In this document: in pieces, positions 1 through 11,306 of the stretch
Layout: every line of letters starts with the position of its first letter
Position numbering within the stretch: the stretch's first letter is position 1
Source: Phialocephala subalpina
Taxonomy: Eukaryota > Ascomycota > Leotiomycetes > Helotiales > Mollisiaceae
Direction of reading: 5' to 3'
Length of the DNA stretch: 64,000 bases
Assembly: GCA_900073065.1 (NCBI GenBank)
Contig: FJOG01000004.1
Location: 1,670,712 to 1,734,711 of the forward strand
The notes under the pieces: model-generated
Seen by the model: only the letters and a program-made list of their open reading frames with translations
Database searches by the model: none
Told to the model about the DNA's origin: nothing
Made by a program: the position numbers and the translations under genes

Positions 1-735
1 GATCCCTCCTGGGTCTTCCATGCGGAAACGGGCTCTGAAATTGCAGTTTCTGACGTGTCAGATTGTGTGGTTGAAAAGCATCTTGTTGTCGATGCACACT
101 CCCGAGACTTTCTCGGCAACGCAAGTGGCCGTTGAGGAAGATGTGTTTGCTTGCTCAGGCTACGACATTGTACTCGTACTCTCAAGCACGACCGTCCAGG
201 GGTTGCAACAATGGACTGGATGGTCGAGAGGCTGCTGGATACGGCCCTCGTGTTCAGTCGAAGGAGATCCATAGTTGTCGAGTCGTCACGTGCCCCTTGC
301 TCGTACGACTGAGGATGGAGACCAACAGATGGTGATGCCGACTGGAAACTCGGTCAGACAGTACCCAGGAGAAGGTAGGCGGTGCCACGGGTCGGCGGTG
401 AGATAGGTTACAGGGCGAGGGCGCAGGCCGTGCCGTTGTTCGTTGATGCGATTGAGCTGAGGTGGGTTGTACTGGTGAACTGGAAGAAAGGAGCTTTGAG
501 GCTCGAGAAATTTTTGGTCGTGATGCTTGTCGACTCGGCTCGGCAGCACAACCCCTGATCAGACCCACCTTTTTATTCAGCCTTCTCTGTCAATTTATGC
601 CAGCCTTGCGATCGCGAGGCGTTGTCTTTGCACCAAGAAGTCGCCGACCATCCTTTTCAACATCCTCTCCCCAACACACACCACGCATCCACATCTTCGA
701 ATACACATCAGTCCGTGCGAAGAATTGACAGATGC
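1..735. other. Intergenic, 5' side of TPC1
   Basis: No convincing gene. Short overlapping frames occur on both strands, without recognisable motifs or splice structure. The last 150 bases, up to the TPC1 start codon, are pyrimidine- and CACA-rich, as is usual for a fungal 5' untranslated region. Confidence 0.5.
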
Positions 736-1852
736 ATGTCTCGAGGCGGTGAACACCTCAAGGATGAGGTGTGTACACATCTGCTCTTATCTCGAATTCT
801 TACGCTGACTGACTACTGTAGGGATCCAAAACCCAGGTAGTGACTGCTGGTGCTATTGCGGGCTTGATCGCGAGGTATACCTTCCGCCACTTATCAACTT
901 CGCACCTATTGACATTTCTTGTCCAGATTCGTTATCGCTCCTCTCGATGTCGTCAAGATCCGGCTCCAACTGCAAACCCATTCGCTTTCCGACCCTCTCT
1001 CCCACCAAGACCTCCGAGGTTCTCCTATATACAAAGGCACTCTCCCTACACTCAAGCATATCCTTAGAGAGGAAGGCATTACTGGATTATGGAAGGGCAA
1101 TGTCCCTGCGGAATTAATGTACGTCGCGTACAGCGCGATTCAGTTCACAACCTACCGATCCGTCACTTTGGGATTGCAGGGTATATTTGAAGACCATCAG
1201 TTGCCTGCAGCAGCAGAGAGTTTTATTGCCGGAGCGAGTGCAGGTGCTATGTCAACGACTGCGACATATCCTCTTGACCTCCTCCGAACACGATTTGCTG
1301 CTCAGGGAACGGAGAGGATTTACAGCTCGTTGGCAGCCTCAATACACGACATCGCCCGAAATGAAGGCCCAAAAGGTTTCTTTCAAGGTTTGGGAGCAGG
1401 CGTAGGCCAAATCATCCCTTACATGGGCATCTTCTTTGCGACTTACGAGACCTTACGGAGGCCAATGGGTAATCTTCAGCTACCATTCGGATCTGGGGAT
1501 GCTACTGCAGGCGTCCTGGCTTCTTTGGTCTCCAAAACTGCTGTCTTTCCTTTGGATCTTATCAGGAAGCGTCTGCAGGTCCAAGGTCCGACAAGGTTGA
1601 AATATGTGCATAAGAATATACCAGTGTACAAAGGAGTCTTTAAAACGATGCAGAGCATATTGCAGAAGGAGGGTACACGAGGACTGTACCGCGGATTGAC
1701 AGTCAGGTATGTGGTACCCAACAGCTGTATCTGCAGTGCTGATATTCCACAGTCTTTTCAAAGCTGCTCCAGCCAGTGCCGTCACCATGTGGACTTATGA
1801 ACGAGTTCTTCGAATCATGATGGATATGGAAATGGCTGCCAATGGACCATGA
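736..1852 (+). CDS. TPC1: Mitochondrial thiamine pyrophosphate carrier
   Basis: Member of the mitochondrial solute carrier family in the inner membrane, importing thiamine pyrophosphate into the matrix. Four exons (736-768, 822-874, 927-1706, 1753-1852) join in frame to 321 residues, normal for the family. The start ATG at 736 gives [11 protein letters not shown], matching the N-terminus known for fungal TPC1; an ATG at 732 is out of frame. Three Solcar repeats are seen, each with its PxD-x-x-[KR]x[KR] signature: [10 protein letters not shown] near residue 35, [10 protein letters not shown] near 140 and [10 protein letters not shown] near 235. The last exon restores the expected ending ([15 protein letters not shown]), which the unspliced frame loses. 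Introns are 53, 52 and 46 bp. TPC1 identity rests on whole-length resemblance to fungal TPC1 as I know it, including the shared N-terminus. Other carriers share the repeats but not that N-terminus. Confidence 0.93.
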
Positions 1853-2607
1853 CCGTATCATGAAAGAGAGTGACATCAATCAGCATTTGGCATTTGCTCG
1901 GGACTCTCGTGTTTGATATCGGGTCGACTGTATTCATGAACCCATAGAATAATGACACGATAGTAATTATGAGGCTGAATGGCCATGTCCAATCCTCCTG
2001 CTTGCCTTCCCCACTTCCTTAATCTATATAAAGTGCTTCGGTAGACATATAAAGGTGCCGAAAAATCGATGGTCGCCGAGTTGAACTATTTCTCATACAA
2101 AGGCATTAGATACTCACGTTCTTAACCATATTCTCAAGCAATTAACAGATAGAAATGCAAAAGGAAATTTCAGTCATTGCTATGAAGGTTGACGAACAAA
2201 GAACAAATGTACTTTGCACTTGAAAACATGCGAAAATTAGAGCTCAGCGAATCAAAGCTCGAAACCCCATGTCAGAAAATAACCCCCATATGGTTTAGCC
2301 TCCGCTGCACGACGCCCGCCCGCCGCCAGCGCCAGCATCTCGGTCCAAAGGAGCGTACGGCTGTCATCTGCCACCACCAAAGGAAACATGGATACCACAA
2401 TCCCTCACCGGACTGCTCGAGATATTTCGTGAAACCTTCCTTTTCTTCTTTCCTTCCTTCTCCGTGTTCCATTCTATTCTACATTCACACAAGCACTGCG
2501 TTTCCTTTAATCACCGACGATCCCTCACTTGAAGTCTCGCGCGCGCATCACACTTGCATGTGATTGAAGGATTCTACAACAGCATCAACACATAACATAA
2601 CGCAAAC
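1853..2607. other. Intergenic
   Basis: No gene seen. A CT-rich tract at about 2435-2470 and a CACAAG/CATAAC-rich leader just before 2608 look like promoter and 5' leader of the downstream gene. A 124-codon frame at 2189-2563 has no recognisable motif. Confidence 0.5.
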
Positions 2608-3792
2608 ATGAAGGCGCCGATTCTTCCCCCGAAGACTGAGCAGCTCTTGGGACCTCTACTAGCATCTCTGCCAGCTGCATCAATTTCTCCATCGCCTCCA
2701 ACCGCCCTCCTGCCTCTCCTCTCTCCCATCCTCAGACAACGAGTCCAGCTCTTGTCAGCCTCGAGTCAGGAGCCATGGCTACCACTCCTCTGTTACGATA
2801 CCACGAAATCCTCAAAGCTAGAACAAGTCGTCAAGAACGAGAGATTCGAACCGCACCCAGTATCTGGCGAGGTAGAGATTGACTGGGACTATGATGTTGA
2901 ACTGCGCTATATGCGAATCGACGAGGAGACCCTACAGTCACTTGCCTCTCTCCGCGACCTAGGCCTCAGCGTAAAGCTGGTATGGTGCGTGAATGATGAG
3001 ATAGGTGGTGGAGACGGCTGGAGGATCGGAGAAGTAGGTGTGTACGAACCCGGCATCGACTCGAATTGGGGACAAAGCAACATTTTGCAAGCAGAAGAGG
3101 CACATGAGAACCGCGGAACTCCTCTCCTAAGCTCCTATAACCGATCAAATGGCACAAACGGACTCCTCACTCCCGACGCGGATGTCATGGACGAAGACGA
3201 CGATGACGATTACTGGGCTCAGTACGACAACACGCCCGCACGAACACCTGCGCCAAAAGACACTGCCCCCGCTCCTATGACAAGCTCAACAGATCAACGA
3301 GCCCATATTGATACTGATGACGATGAAGCGAGCTATTACGCTCAATACTCGTCAGTACAACCTGCAATGGACGATCACGATCCCGACGAGGCGGAACAGA
3401 ATGGCACAGTCGAATCTTCACTGGGTAGAGACGAGATCGCGAAGGAACTACAAAACAGCCTTGCTCACGACCCCGATCACTCTTCGGCATCAGCATGGTC
3501 ACAATTACAAGAACCAGAGGAAAATGCCTTGTACAACAACGGCGAACTAGCACATCCTCGACCGGGATCCAGCACTGGTTCAAGCGGTAGCGACACAGTT
3601 GCAAAACTAGAACGCGGGGCAGCAGCCTCAGCCGCGCAGGAACAAAGTGAAGTAGGCATCAAGCAACATATTGGCACGAGCGTCAAGAGTTTGTACAGGC
3701 TAGCCAAGGTCGCCGGAATCGAGAGAGCCGAGTTCGAGAGGATTGTTAGCACCGAGTTGGACTGTCTCGGCTTGATGGATGACGAATTGTAA
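2608..3792 (+). CDS. Conserved fungal protein of unknown function
   Basis: Single-exon gene of 394 residues. The N-terminal half (1-160) looks globular: a Pro/Leu-rich start, then a stretch with WDYDVELRYMR and LGLSVKLVWCVNDE that resembles hypothetical proteins found across Pezizomycotina. I know of no assigned function. Residues about 165-320 are low complexity and acidic, with two blocks of D/E followed by YW/YYAQY (DEDDDDDYWAQYD and DTDDDEASYYAQY), which look like a degenerate internal repeat. The C-terminus (about 345-394) is predicted helical, with VGIKQHIGTSVKSLYRLAKVAG. No signal peptide or membrane segment is visible. Codon use and the long open frame make it clearly coding. Confidence 0.85.
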   Translation: MKAPILPPKTEQLLGPLLASLPAASISPSPPTALLPLLSPILRQRVQLLSASSQEPWLPLLCYDTTKSSKLEQVVKNERFEPHPVSGEVEIDWDYDVELRYMRIDEETLQSLASLRDLGLSVKLVWCVNDEIGGGDGWRIGEVGVYEPGIDSNWGQSNILQAEEAHENRGTPLLSSYNRSNGTNGLLTPDADVMDEDDDDDYWAQYDNTPARTPAPKDTAPAPMTSSTDQRAHIDTDDDEASYYAQYSSVQPAMDDHDPDEAEQNGTVESSLGRDEIAKELQNSLAHDPDHSSASAWSQLQEPEENALYNNGELAHPRPGSSTGSSGSDTVAKLERGAAASAAQEQSEVGIKQHIGTSVKSLYRLAKVAGIERAEFERIVSTELDCLGLMDDEL

Positions 3793-4825
3793 ATATGCAT
3801 ATGGGAGATTGGTTTTTGGCATGGTTTAGGAGCCGGGAGTTTGCATTGGCATTGGTTGGCATTTGGTGCATCTTGTATTGCATTAGTAGCCTGTTTGAGT
3901 GAGTGTGTGCTTGTCAGGACTAGGAAATTGAATGAACGTCCCCAAAACAGTTCAAAATCATGGTTTGCTTGCTCGCTGTCTTCAAGTCGCTATTAACAAC
4001 GAATATTGGATCTATGGGTCATATCCATATTATCTGTTCAACCTGTTCTACTTCAGTGACGCAGTCCAGATCTGCCTTGAAAGTTCATTTGAGATATATT
4101 ATCCGAAATCGCAATGTCACACCCATCCCAAACCTGCAAAAAGTCCGAATTCCTGAAATGATCAAATAATAATCCACTTAGCGTACAATTTCCGAGATCA
4201 CACAATAGCCGTCCTAACTCTTAAGATAATATTCCTGGAAATTGTCTCGGTCCCAAGAGAAATGTTCGAGATGCCTTTGGCCTTCACGCAAAGCCGATCA
4301 CATGTCAGACAAAAAAGAGCGTTCTTACTGGCTCATGGTCGTTTTGTTGCATGTCGTAGGAAAAAATTCGACCTGTGCTGACTGCGTCACGGTAACGTTC
4401 CTAGGCCTCGGACCGTCTTCAGAACCTCAACTTCGCCATCATCAACTGTGTGGAATTCTCATCCGAGATATCTTTATTATTACATCTCTTCCTGAGTCAA
4501 TCTCGCAAAAGCGGTCCAACGTAAGGAGTGAGGGTAGTGTAATCGATGCTGAATTCATTAGATGCAAAGCAACCTTACTCCACAAGCAGCACAGAATGTC
4601 TGGTTTTGGGAGAAGCTGTCTCCATCGTCATCTAGCAAAATTACATGTGTTACAGGAACACGACCGTGGCATTCTTACTTGCATAGAGACGAAGAAAATC
4701 CATTTCCAGATATCTGGGTGTCGATATTTTACATATGCAATCGCTAATCGCAGACACAACCGACGCGCCGACTCCCTATTTTTATTCCACTCCCAAGTCT
4801 ACCACCTGATCGATACAATCTTCCC
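3793..4825. other. Intergenic between convergent genes
   Basis: AT-rich 3' regions of two convergent genes. Frames of up to 202 codons (4242-4850 +) run antisense into the mannosyltransferase 3' end. They have no motif, splice context or coding-like composition, so no gene is called. Confidence 0.5.
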
Positions 4826-7251
4826 CTACTTCGCAAAGTGTAAATCATAGCCCAGCCATTTTCTTGCTTGGACTTGAGGCACCGTGAGGCCTGGGTATCC
4901 ATATGTCAATGGGAGGAAGAAATACCAGCCTCCGATAACAATGGCCAAGAGGACACCGAGGGCAGCCCATGAAGTCATCAGGTTTTGGCCCGCAAGCTTC
5001 TCGCGGGCTGGTAGGTGCTTCTTGACAGTCTTCTTGCCATTCTTAATGAAAGCGCTGTCATCGATGACGGGCTCGACGTTGAAGATGAATTCAAGAAGAG
5101 CACCTGTGACGAGAGCAGATGCCAAATGAGCTGGCAGGTAGTGATGAAGGAACAATTGACGGCCCATGAGATAGAATGGAGCGTAATGCATGAGCCATGC
5201 AAGGAAGAAGAATCCAGTGGAGTTGTACAATCGTGATCGAGTACCTAGAACAGATCAGCACTTGTAGTTTTAGTATGTATCAAAAAGCTTACGGTCATCC
5301 AAGGCGTCCACACCACGGCGAAGAGACAACTGATCAGCGGCAAGGATACCAGCATAGACAGCGAGAAGACTGCTTGCCAACCACCATCCAATGGGGTTAC
5401 CAAGGAAGTAGATTTGCTGACGAGTATCGTTTTGAGTCCAGAAGCTGACACCACGCAACAAGAATGGCCACATGTAAGGATCACTAGCATATGGATGGCT
5501 GCTAGTAAGAGCATTGTTGTGGAAGAACATAGCTCTTTGAAGCTCAAACCACTTCTTAAGGAACGGAACACTCTTCACTTTACGTGGCGTCTTGACCAAG
5601 CGTGGGCTATCAGCTGGAATCGATGGAATTTCATCAACAAACCAGACGTTCGAGCTCTGAGCAAGGTTCTTGTTTCCGTTGATTTCCTGTTGCTTGTAGG
5701 CCCAGTCTGGAAGTGGTGTGGTGTGTGTCCACATAGCAACCTTGCTGGGGTTGTGAATAAGCTTGAATTGGCCTGAAAGACTCTTAAAGTCTTGTCCTGC
5801 CTTGCCGTTCTCGATTCGGATCTCGAAGAGAGTGTCATTGAATCTGTCGGTCAAAGCTTCTTCCATTGGGACAGTAGTAAATTCCTGGTTGGTGGGGTAA
5901 TATGGAGAAGCAACATCGTGCGAGAGGAGCATGGTGTTGGTAACAACATGTCTCAGTCGGACGAGTTCGTTGTTTTTAACGTGGTGTCCCAGAGCTTGGT
6001 CGTCCTTCAAGGGAATGATTTGCCAATGGTTGTTGGCATCGGCGTATGGGTAACCTGTGACTTGCTGACCTTGGCTGGAAACTCTGCCATCATCGTATCT
6101 CAATGGATATCGGTCTGGGTGACTGTGAAGGAACCCGTGAGTTTCCTTGTGCTTGATCTGAATGTTATCGTAATAATCGATTGTGACTGCGTTGGCGAGC
6201 ATGGCATTGTCGCTTAAAGTTTCCTGGAATTCAGGAGACATGAAGTCGTCACCTGGACCAGAACGGGTCAGGATGGCGAAATGGACCTGGAACCAGAACA
6301 AATAGAAGAAGAATGGGATAACAATTAGTCCGACAGCTCGAGCAGTGAAATGCTTGGCGAAATCAGGCAGGCTCAAAGATCCTTGGCGGCGGTTGACATC
6401 CAGGAGATCCCATAGATCAATTGCAACTGCAGAACCAATCGTGACGAAGGAGAAGACACCAACGTATTTGGTCGAGATAACACAGCTCAGAGCGAATCCA
6501 GTCAACAAAAGCCATTTCCACCATTTCCTTCCAAATGGCTCATGTCTCTCCTTGTAGAATTTGACGTAGCACAAGAGAGTGCAAGCCATGGCGAAGACAA
6601 GGGTGGCATCGAGGAGGATCAGGCGTGTCTGTCCAATGTGGGCGTTATCGAAGAGGACGAGTCCAGCAGACAATATGCAGGCAGGAAGGGTATATCCAGA
6701 TTCCCACATAATGTCGAAAACCACTGGAACGGTAAGAGCTCCAAGAAGAGCTGGCATAGCACGGTATGCGACATATGGCACCTTGTTCGCGATGTACGAA
6801 TCCCCAATATTCTCGAAGTGGAAGCTTCCATCGTATCCCACAAACCAACCCATCAAGGCGAAGAGGAGTTTTCCGAAGGGAGGATGGACATCGAAGAAGT
6901 AGGTTCGCTGGAGATAATATGAGGCAAACTATGACGACCCAGAGGTAAGCTTGTGCAATGATTGTTTCTGTGGCTTCTTACCTTTCCAAAATGCACCTCG
7001 TCGAAGACGACTTCATTCGGGTGGCTAATGCCCCAGAACCTGGTAACGAAAGCCAGCAGTGTAATGACGGCCAGAGCAATCCGGAAGTCCCATTCTGGAG
7101 CTTTAGTTTTGTTGTCCGACTTGGCGGCTTTGATCAGAGCATCGAGGTCGGCATCTCGAGGAGCTGCAACGCCCGTTGCCGAAGCATCCTTTGCCTTGGG
7201 TGGAATTGAATTATCCTTGCGCTTCCGCACTGAGCCTTGTTGCCCAGACAT
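4826..7251 (-). CDS. PMT2: Protein O-mannosyltransferase, PMT2 subfamily
   Basis: Dolichyl-phosphate-mannose:protein O-mannosyltransferase of the ER membrane (GT39). It transfers mannose from Dol-P-Man to Ser/Thr of secretory proteins, normally as a PMT1-PMT2 heterodimer. Three exons on the minus strand (7251-6982, 6928-5293, 5244-4826) join to 774 residues, the usual PMT2 length. The cytosolic N-terminus is followed by the first membrane helix and the luminal loop with FDEVHFGK (catalytic Asp-Glu of the family). The exon junction then restores FASYYLQRTYFFDVHPPFGK. A MIR region lies at about 340-530 (HSHPDRYP, GYPYADANNHWQI, LRHVVTNTMLLSHDV). The last multi-helix part contains QIYFLGNPIGWW and RSRLYNSTGFFFLAW, which are PMT2-like. 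Introns are 53 and 48 bp. PMT1 or PMT4 assignment is less likely. Confidence 0.92.
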
Positions 7252-7906
7252 GGCGGATGAGTTGAATTAAAGAAAGGGAAACTGTGGATGGAGTTTGTCG
7301 TCAGCAGGAGCTCGAGGGGAAGCTTGGGTGAGCTCAAGGCTCGATTGGGGGTGAACTGATTGTGGCACTCACACCAGAATTTAGGGGTCTTAAGATCAAG
7401 AATCAAGGAGTGTAAGAAAGGGGCATTGATCGAAGGTGACCAAGAGGCGCGCCGTTGACCTTGACTACCTTGACTACGAGAAGGAAGAAAGAGAAGCGAA
7501 GTCAAGTGAAGTTCGTGGACAGAAAATGTTGGTGAAATGGACGATGCGGATGCCCAGGCCAGCCGCGTGTGTGGTGCAAGGAGGCTGCGGTTAGGTTAGG
7601 TGTCTTTTTCAAGCGCGACCATCTTTGACCACCTTTAGCGTCATCCGTCGAAGTCAGGGGCTGCACCAGAAACACTGCACTCATCTCCGGCTGCACATGT
7701 CTGATCATTCAGATGGCAGCTCTTCAGAAGCCAAGATTATTCCCAGTTCTTAGTCCTATGGCCTCGACATGTTGCACTTTGCTGTTCAGGGGCTGGAGAA
7801 TGTGTCGAGTCACGTGACCGAACTGATCCTCGACGCCGCTGTCCCCCACCTTCCTTTCCACAGTTCTGTGCATAAGAAGACCCGTTGTCTCCGTCACACT
7901 TTCAAA
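7252..7906. promoter_or_regulatory. Shared divergent promoter region
   Basis: Separates the divergent PMT2 (-) and RidA-type (+) genes, so it should hold both promoters. No gene is seen, and no specific binding site can be named with confidence. Confidence 0.4.
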
Positions 7907-8495
7907 ATGTCACAATTCATAAGAACCTTTCCCAAAGCTACCAAACCTTTCAAATCTCAACCCTTTCTAGCTCTCACCAGACGCAACTTCCAGTCTCAAC
8001 CGCGCAAGATGTCGGACATGACCCCTATTCTCACCAAAAACGCCATGCCTCGTAAGTTCTTGTACTGGTGTCGAGATTCATTGATACCTGGTGACTAACC
8101 TAATCCAGCTGTCGGGCCATACTCGTATGAATGACCCAGATCATACCGAACATACTCAAGGACTGACCAGCTTCAGTCAAGCTATCAAAACACCACATGC
8201 CATCTACTGCTCTGGCCAACTTCCAGCAGATGCACAGGGAAACATAATAGAAGGAACGATGGGTGAGAAGACTGCTGCAGTTCTCAATGCTCTCTCGGCT
8301 GTTCTCACTGAGGGCGGCTCCTCCCTCGAAAAGATTGTCAAAGCGCAGATCTTCCTCACAGACATGAACGACTTTGCTGAGATGAATGTTGAATATGAGA
8401 AGTGGATCAAGCACAAGCCAGCGAGGAGTTGTGTAGCGGTCAAGCAGCTACCGAAGGGGGTGAACATTGAGATTGAATGTGTAGCTCTGCCTTGA
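7907..8495 (+). CDS. RidA/YjgF/UK114 family enamine/imine deaminase
   Basis: Reactive-intermediate deaminase that hydrolyses enamines/imines released by PLP enzymes; the yeast counterparts are Mmf1 (mitochondrial) and Hmf1 (cytosolic). Exons 7907-8051, 8109-8124 and 8177-8495 join to 159 residues. The middle exon is only 16 bp and restores the core start PPVGPYSQAI. Also visible are YCSGQLPAD, the dimer/trimer core and ARSCVAVKQLPKGVNIEIE, with the conserved substrate-binding Arg. The first 34 residues are rich in Arg, Lys and Ser (RTFPKATKPFKS, ALTRRNFQSQPRK) and look like a mitochondrial presequence. An internal ATG at residue 35 (MSDMTPIL) would give a normal-length cytosolic protein, so dual targeting from one gene is possible. 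Confidence 0.9.
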
Positions 8496-9890
8496 AGGAC
8501 GTCAGGCTGAGGATTAACGTAATACATCGAGTCGAATTTAGATACTCCCTCATCTGGCGTTCACGTTCAACCTTGAGCTTGTCTGATTTGTCATGCAAAC
8601 TTTGTGTTATTGTTTGGCTTTGGAAAGATGCATGAGTTGATAGCTCCCGAGACCTTCATGAGTATGCTAGGTACCGTGATGGGTAACTTGGCTGCTTTAG
8701 CTGCACGGCTTTGGAATGTTGCGTCGTCAAAGTAATTCCTCACCCAGACAAATACTCCTCTGCTGTTGCCTTATCTGCCGCGAATTTTCCAAATCAATCA
8801 TTTGGTACCCTGGTACCCTCGCCGCCGTTCGCGTTTCCCTCGGCCTTCTCAGCAGATACATCTCGACTCTTCTCTAACTTAACCACCTTGTGTTTCCTAC
8901 ACGGCGAACCTCTGGCATCCTTGTGGTAATGGCTCTCGATGGTCCTAGCCATGAAAACCAACAGATTGAAGGATGTCTCGCTCAACATCTCCACTTTCAA
9001 GCTAAGCAAGGTTCCATGCCACTTGATCCACTGCATCGCTGTAGAATCCGACTTATGACCATGACCACAGTTCTGGCATTTTTGGCGAGTGCCAAAGAAC
9101 TGCATCATCGCGATGATCCCGATGCTCCATTTCTCGTAGAGCTCGATTTTGCCAACAGATTCGAGGATGTGGGCTCGTCGAATGCTGTAGACCTCTTGCA
9201 TGTGTTGTACTTGGGCAAATGTGATGGGTGTGGTTGAGATCTTTGCTGCTGGAGATAGGCAGAAGGTGTTCGCGCCGTCGTTGACTACGTTTCCAACAGG
9301 TGTTTCATCTATCGTGTCGAGGAGGGTCACGAGGAGTGGTAGAAGCCTGACCGTGCGAAGAGAGATCATGTTGGCCGAATATCAGATCGTCCGACTGGCG
9401 ATTGTGTCTCGTTTTCTCTGAAGTGGAAGCTGGCGTGCGAAAGTTCGACAAATTCAACAGCATCCTTTTTGTACCCCAACAATCAATTCTTACTGCCAAT
9501 AGAAATCCACGATCAGAACCCTTTCAATTTCATTTGCCTCGTTTGAGTTTATGCGCATTTCTTTCGTGATGCAGGAGTTCGTTAGATGCCATCATTGTAC
9601 AGAACTTAGTGCAGTATCCGTTTGCTTCTCCATCTAGGCAACGGCCAGCCACACGGAGACGGAACACAGTCATTTCGCGGCGTCAAAAATTCTGCATATA
9701 CGATGCCTAGTTCCCTTTGAAAAAGACTGGAGGTTTGAATTCCGTTCAGATTCAAGTGGACATCCATCAGCATTTTTATCCAGCCGGTATCAAAATCCGC
9801 AGACTGGGACATCATACGAACTACCTTCTACTCCCCTTTGCCTTCAGTTCGACCCTCGTTTCTGCCATCTCTCACACCAGTCCAAATCCT
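8496..9890. other. Intergenic, no secure gene
   Basis: Contains the weak minus-strand frame 9369-8794, listed separately. Otherwise only short frames on both strands, with no recognisable domain. Confidence 0.45.
8794..9369 (-). CDS. Possible hypothetical protein
   Basis: Open frame of 191 codons without recognised domains. It starts with a short hydrophobic stretch (VRLLPLLVTLLDTI) that could be a weak signal or anchor. The middle has one CxxC pair (CQNCGHGH) and the end is basic. Nothing in the flanks proves expression, and the frame could be chance. Kept as a low-confidence candidate because it is by far the longest frame in this interval. Confidence 0.2.
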   Translation of the reverse strand: MISLRTVRLLPLLVTLLDTIDETPVGNVVNDGANTFCLSPAAKISTTPITFAQVQHMQEVYSIRRAHILESVGKIELYEKWSIGIIAMMQFFGTRQKCQNCGHGHKSDSTAMQWIKWHGTLLSLKVEMLSETSFNLLVFMARTIESHYHKDARGSPCRKHKVVKLEKSRDVSAEKAEGNANGGEGTRVPND

Positions 9891-11262
9891 CTACCACCCT
9901 TCTCCTGCACTATCCCAGGTAGCATCCCCACTGCTGCCACCATTGTCCCAGCTATCTCCTGCACTCGCATTGCCACCACCCCACTGATGCACCACTCCTC
10001 CTCCTCCCGCATCCCCACCATAACCCGCATTGCTGCTATGACTGTTTGCCTCAAACTCTTGGTCGGTATTTGCCATTTTGCAACGGGACGTTGACTGATG
10101 TCCCATTTCTCCGCAATGAGGGCACTGGACTCTGCTCCAGTCTTTTGGCTTGGGGCACTGATTGAAGTGGTGGCCATATTTGTCACAATTTCTACACTTT
10201 TGATGACGCGTTCATTCGGGCATTCCTAACGAATAAGCACAAATCTCAGCTCAGATTTGGAGGAAGCAACGCGAACAGAGAAGGAGACCAGAAGCTCCAG
10301 CCTCGACCGAACGGAACGGCCTACCCATTTACAGTACCATGACCTCCCCGGCCACAGCTGCAGCATTCCATACCACCTCCCCTCTCTTTGGCATCTGTTC
10401 GTCCGCGGTCTGTTTAATCTGTCCAGTTTCGATCCGTATTTGCCTGCTGATAAAAAGCTCGGCGTGAATTCTCCATTTCATTTTCCGCGGGTAATCTGTT
10501 GATTCAGTCACGATTTGTCCCTTTGGCATGAATCGACCCCTCGTCCTTGTTCTCGTTCTGTAGTTGTGCTTTCCCAGCCACACCTGTACCACTAAATCCA
10601 AGTTAGCATGGAATATTCATCTCAGAGCATAATGAGTCTTCTCTCGAGCCGCGGGGCAAGGAACTTCCTGCGCCTTTACATTTTCATTGCAAAGAAGAGG
10701 AGTCATCAAAAGTATCCGACTTACCTGAGACTTCTTGTCCACAATAACTGCCTTCAACCTCTTTCTTGTACATATTCACTCTGTCTACCCATCTGTGGAG
10801 CCATTCCTGTAGTTTCTTCATACCAATCCCACTTATCTCGCCTTCCTGTTTTTCCATCCACTCAAAGTCGCTACATTCCATCCTGCCTTCAAGTCCTTCA
10901 AAAGCCAGTTACTTGGGTGGTTCCGGTAATGCTGTCGCAGTTGGCACAGTCCATTGGTGCCACTACTACATCGTAGAACTTCTCGCAAATCGTACCCCAA
11001 TCCCTTCTGGCTTTAGTGTAGTCTGCGAGTGTCGTAGCCACATCATGCCAGTCAAGGGATGCCACGGGGGTTCCTGAGGGAGACAAGATTGATCCCTGTT
11101 CAGACATTGTTCAAGATCGCGAATAGTACCAGAAGTGGGAATATTGAATTCAGAACGGAACTCTGGCAATAGACCGGGCAAGGGAGAAGTCAGGAAGGAG
11201 CCATCGTCTATATTTCTTTCCCTCACGATTCGCGACTTCCTGAACAAGAAACACGGCATCCC
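9891..11262 (-). pseudogene. Decayed CCHC zinc-knuckle protein gene
   Basis: Coding-like blocks lie in order on the minus strand but in different frames. About 11262-11100 gives a block with FRKSRIVRERN and EFRSEFNIPTSGTIRDLEQCL. About 11107-10898 gives SLDWHDVATTLADYTKARR and CANCDS. It changes frame at a TTTT run near 10900 into about 10895-10700 (GRMECSDFEWMEKQ, LQEWLHRWVDRV). About 10480-10340 gives a knuckle-like CCSCGRGGHG, with an in-frame stop upstream. About 10200-9891 gives two clear zinc knuckles (CRNCDKYGHHFNQC and CPHCGEMGHQSTSRC), then a Gly/Asn/Ser-rich tail ending at 9891. The tail resembles the C-terminus of fungal multi-knuckle RNA-binding proteins (CnjB/Gis2-like). Ordinary introns do not reconcile the frames, so I infer a frameshifted relic. 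Assembly indels or unusual splicing remain possible. Confidence 0.55.
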
Positions 11263-11306
11263 GCATCTATGCTTCTTGCATTTTCTTAAAATTACATTCG
11301 TCGCCT

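Noticed and set aside
4242..4850. 202-codon + strand frame
   Set aside because: Runs antisense into the mannosyltransferase 3' end, has no motif, and its composition is not coding-like.
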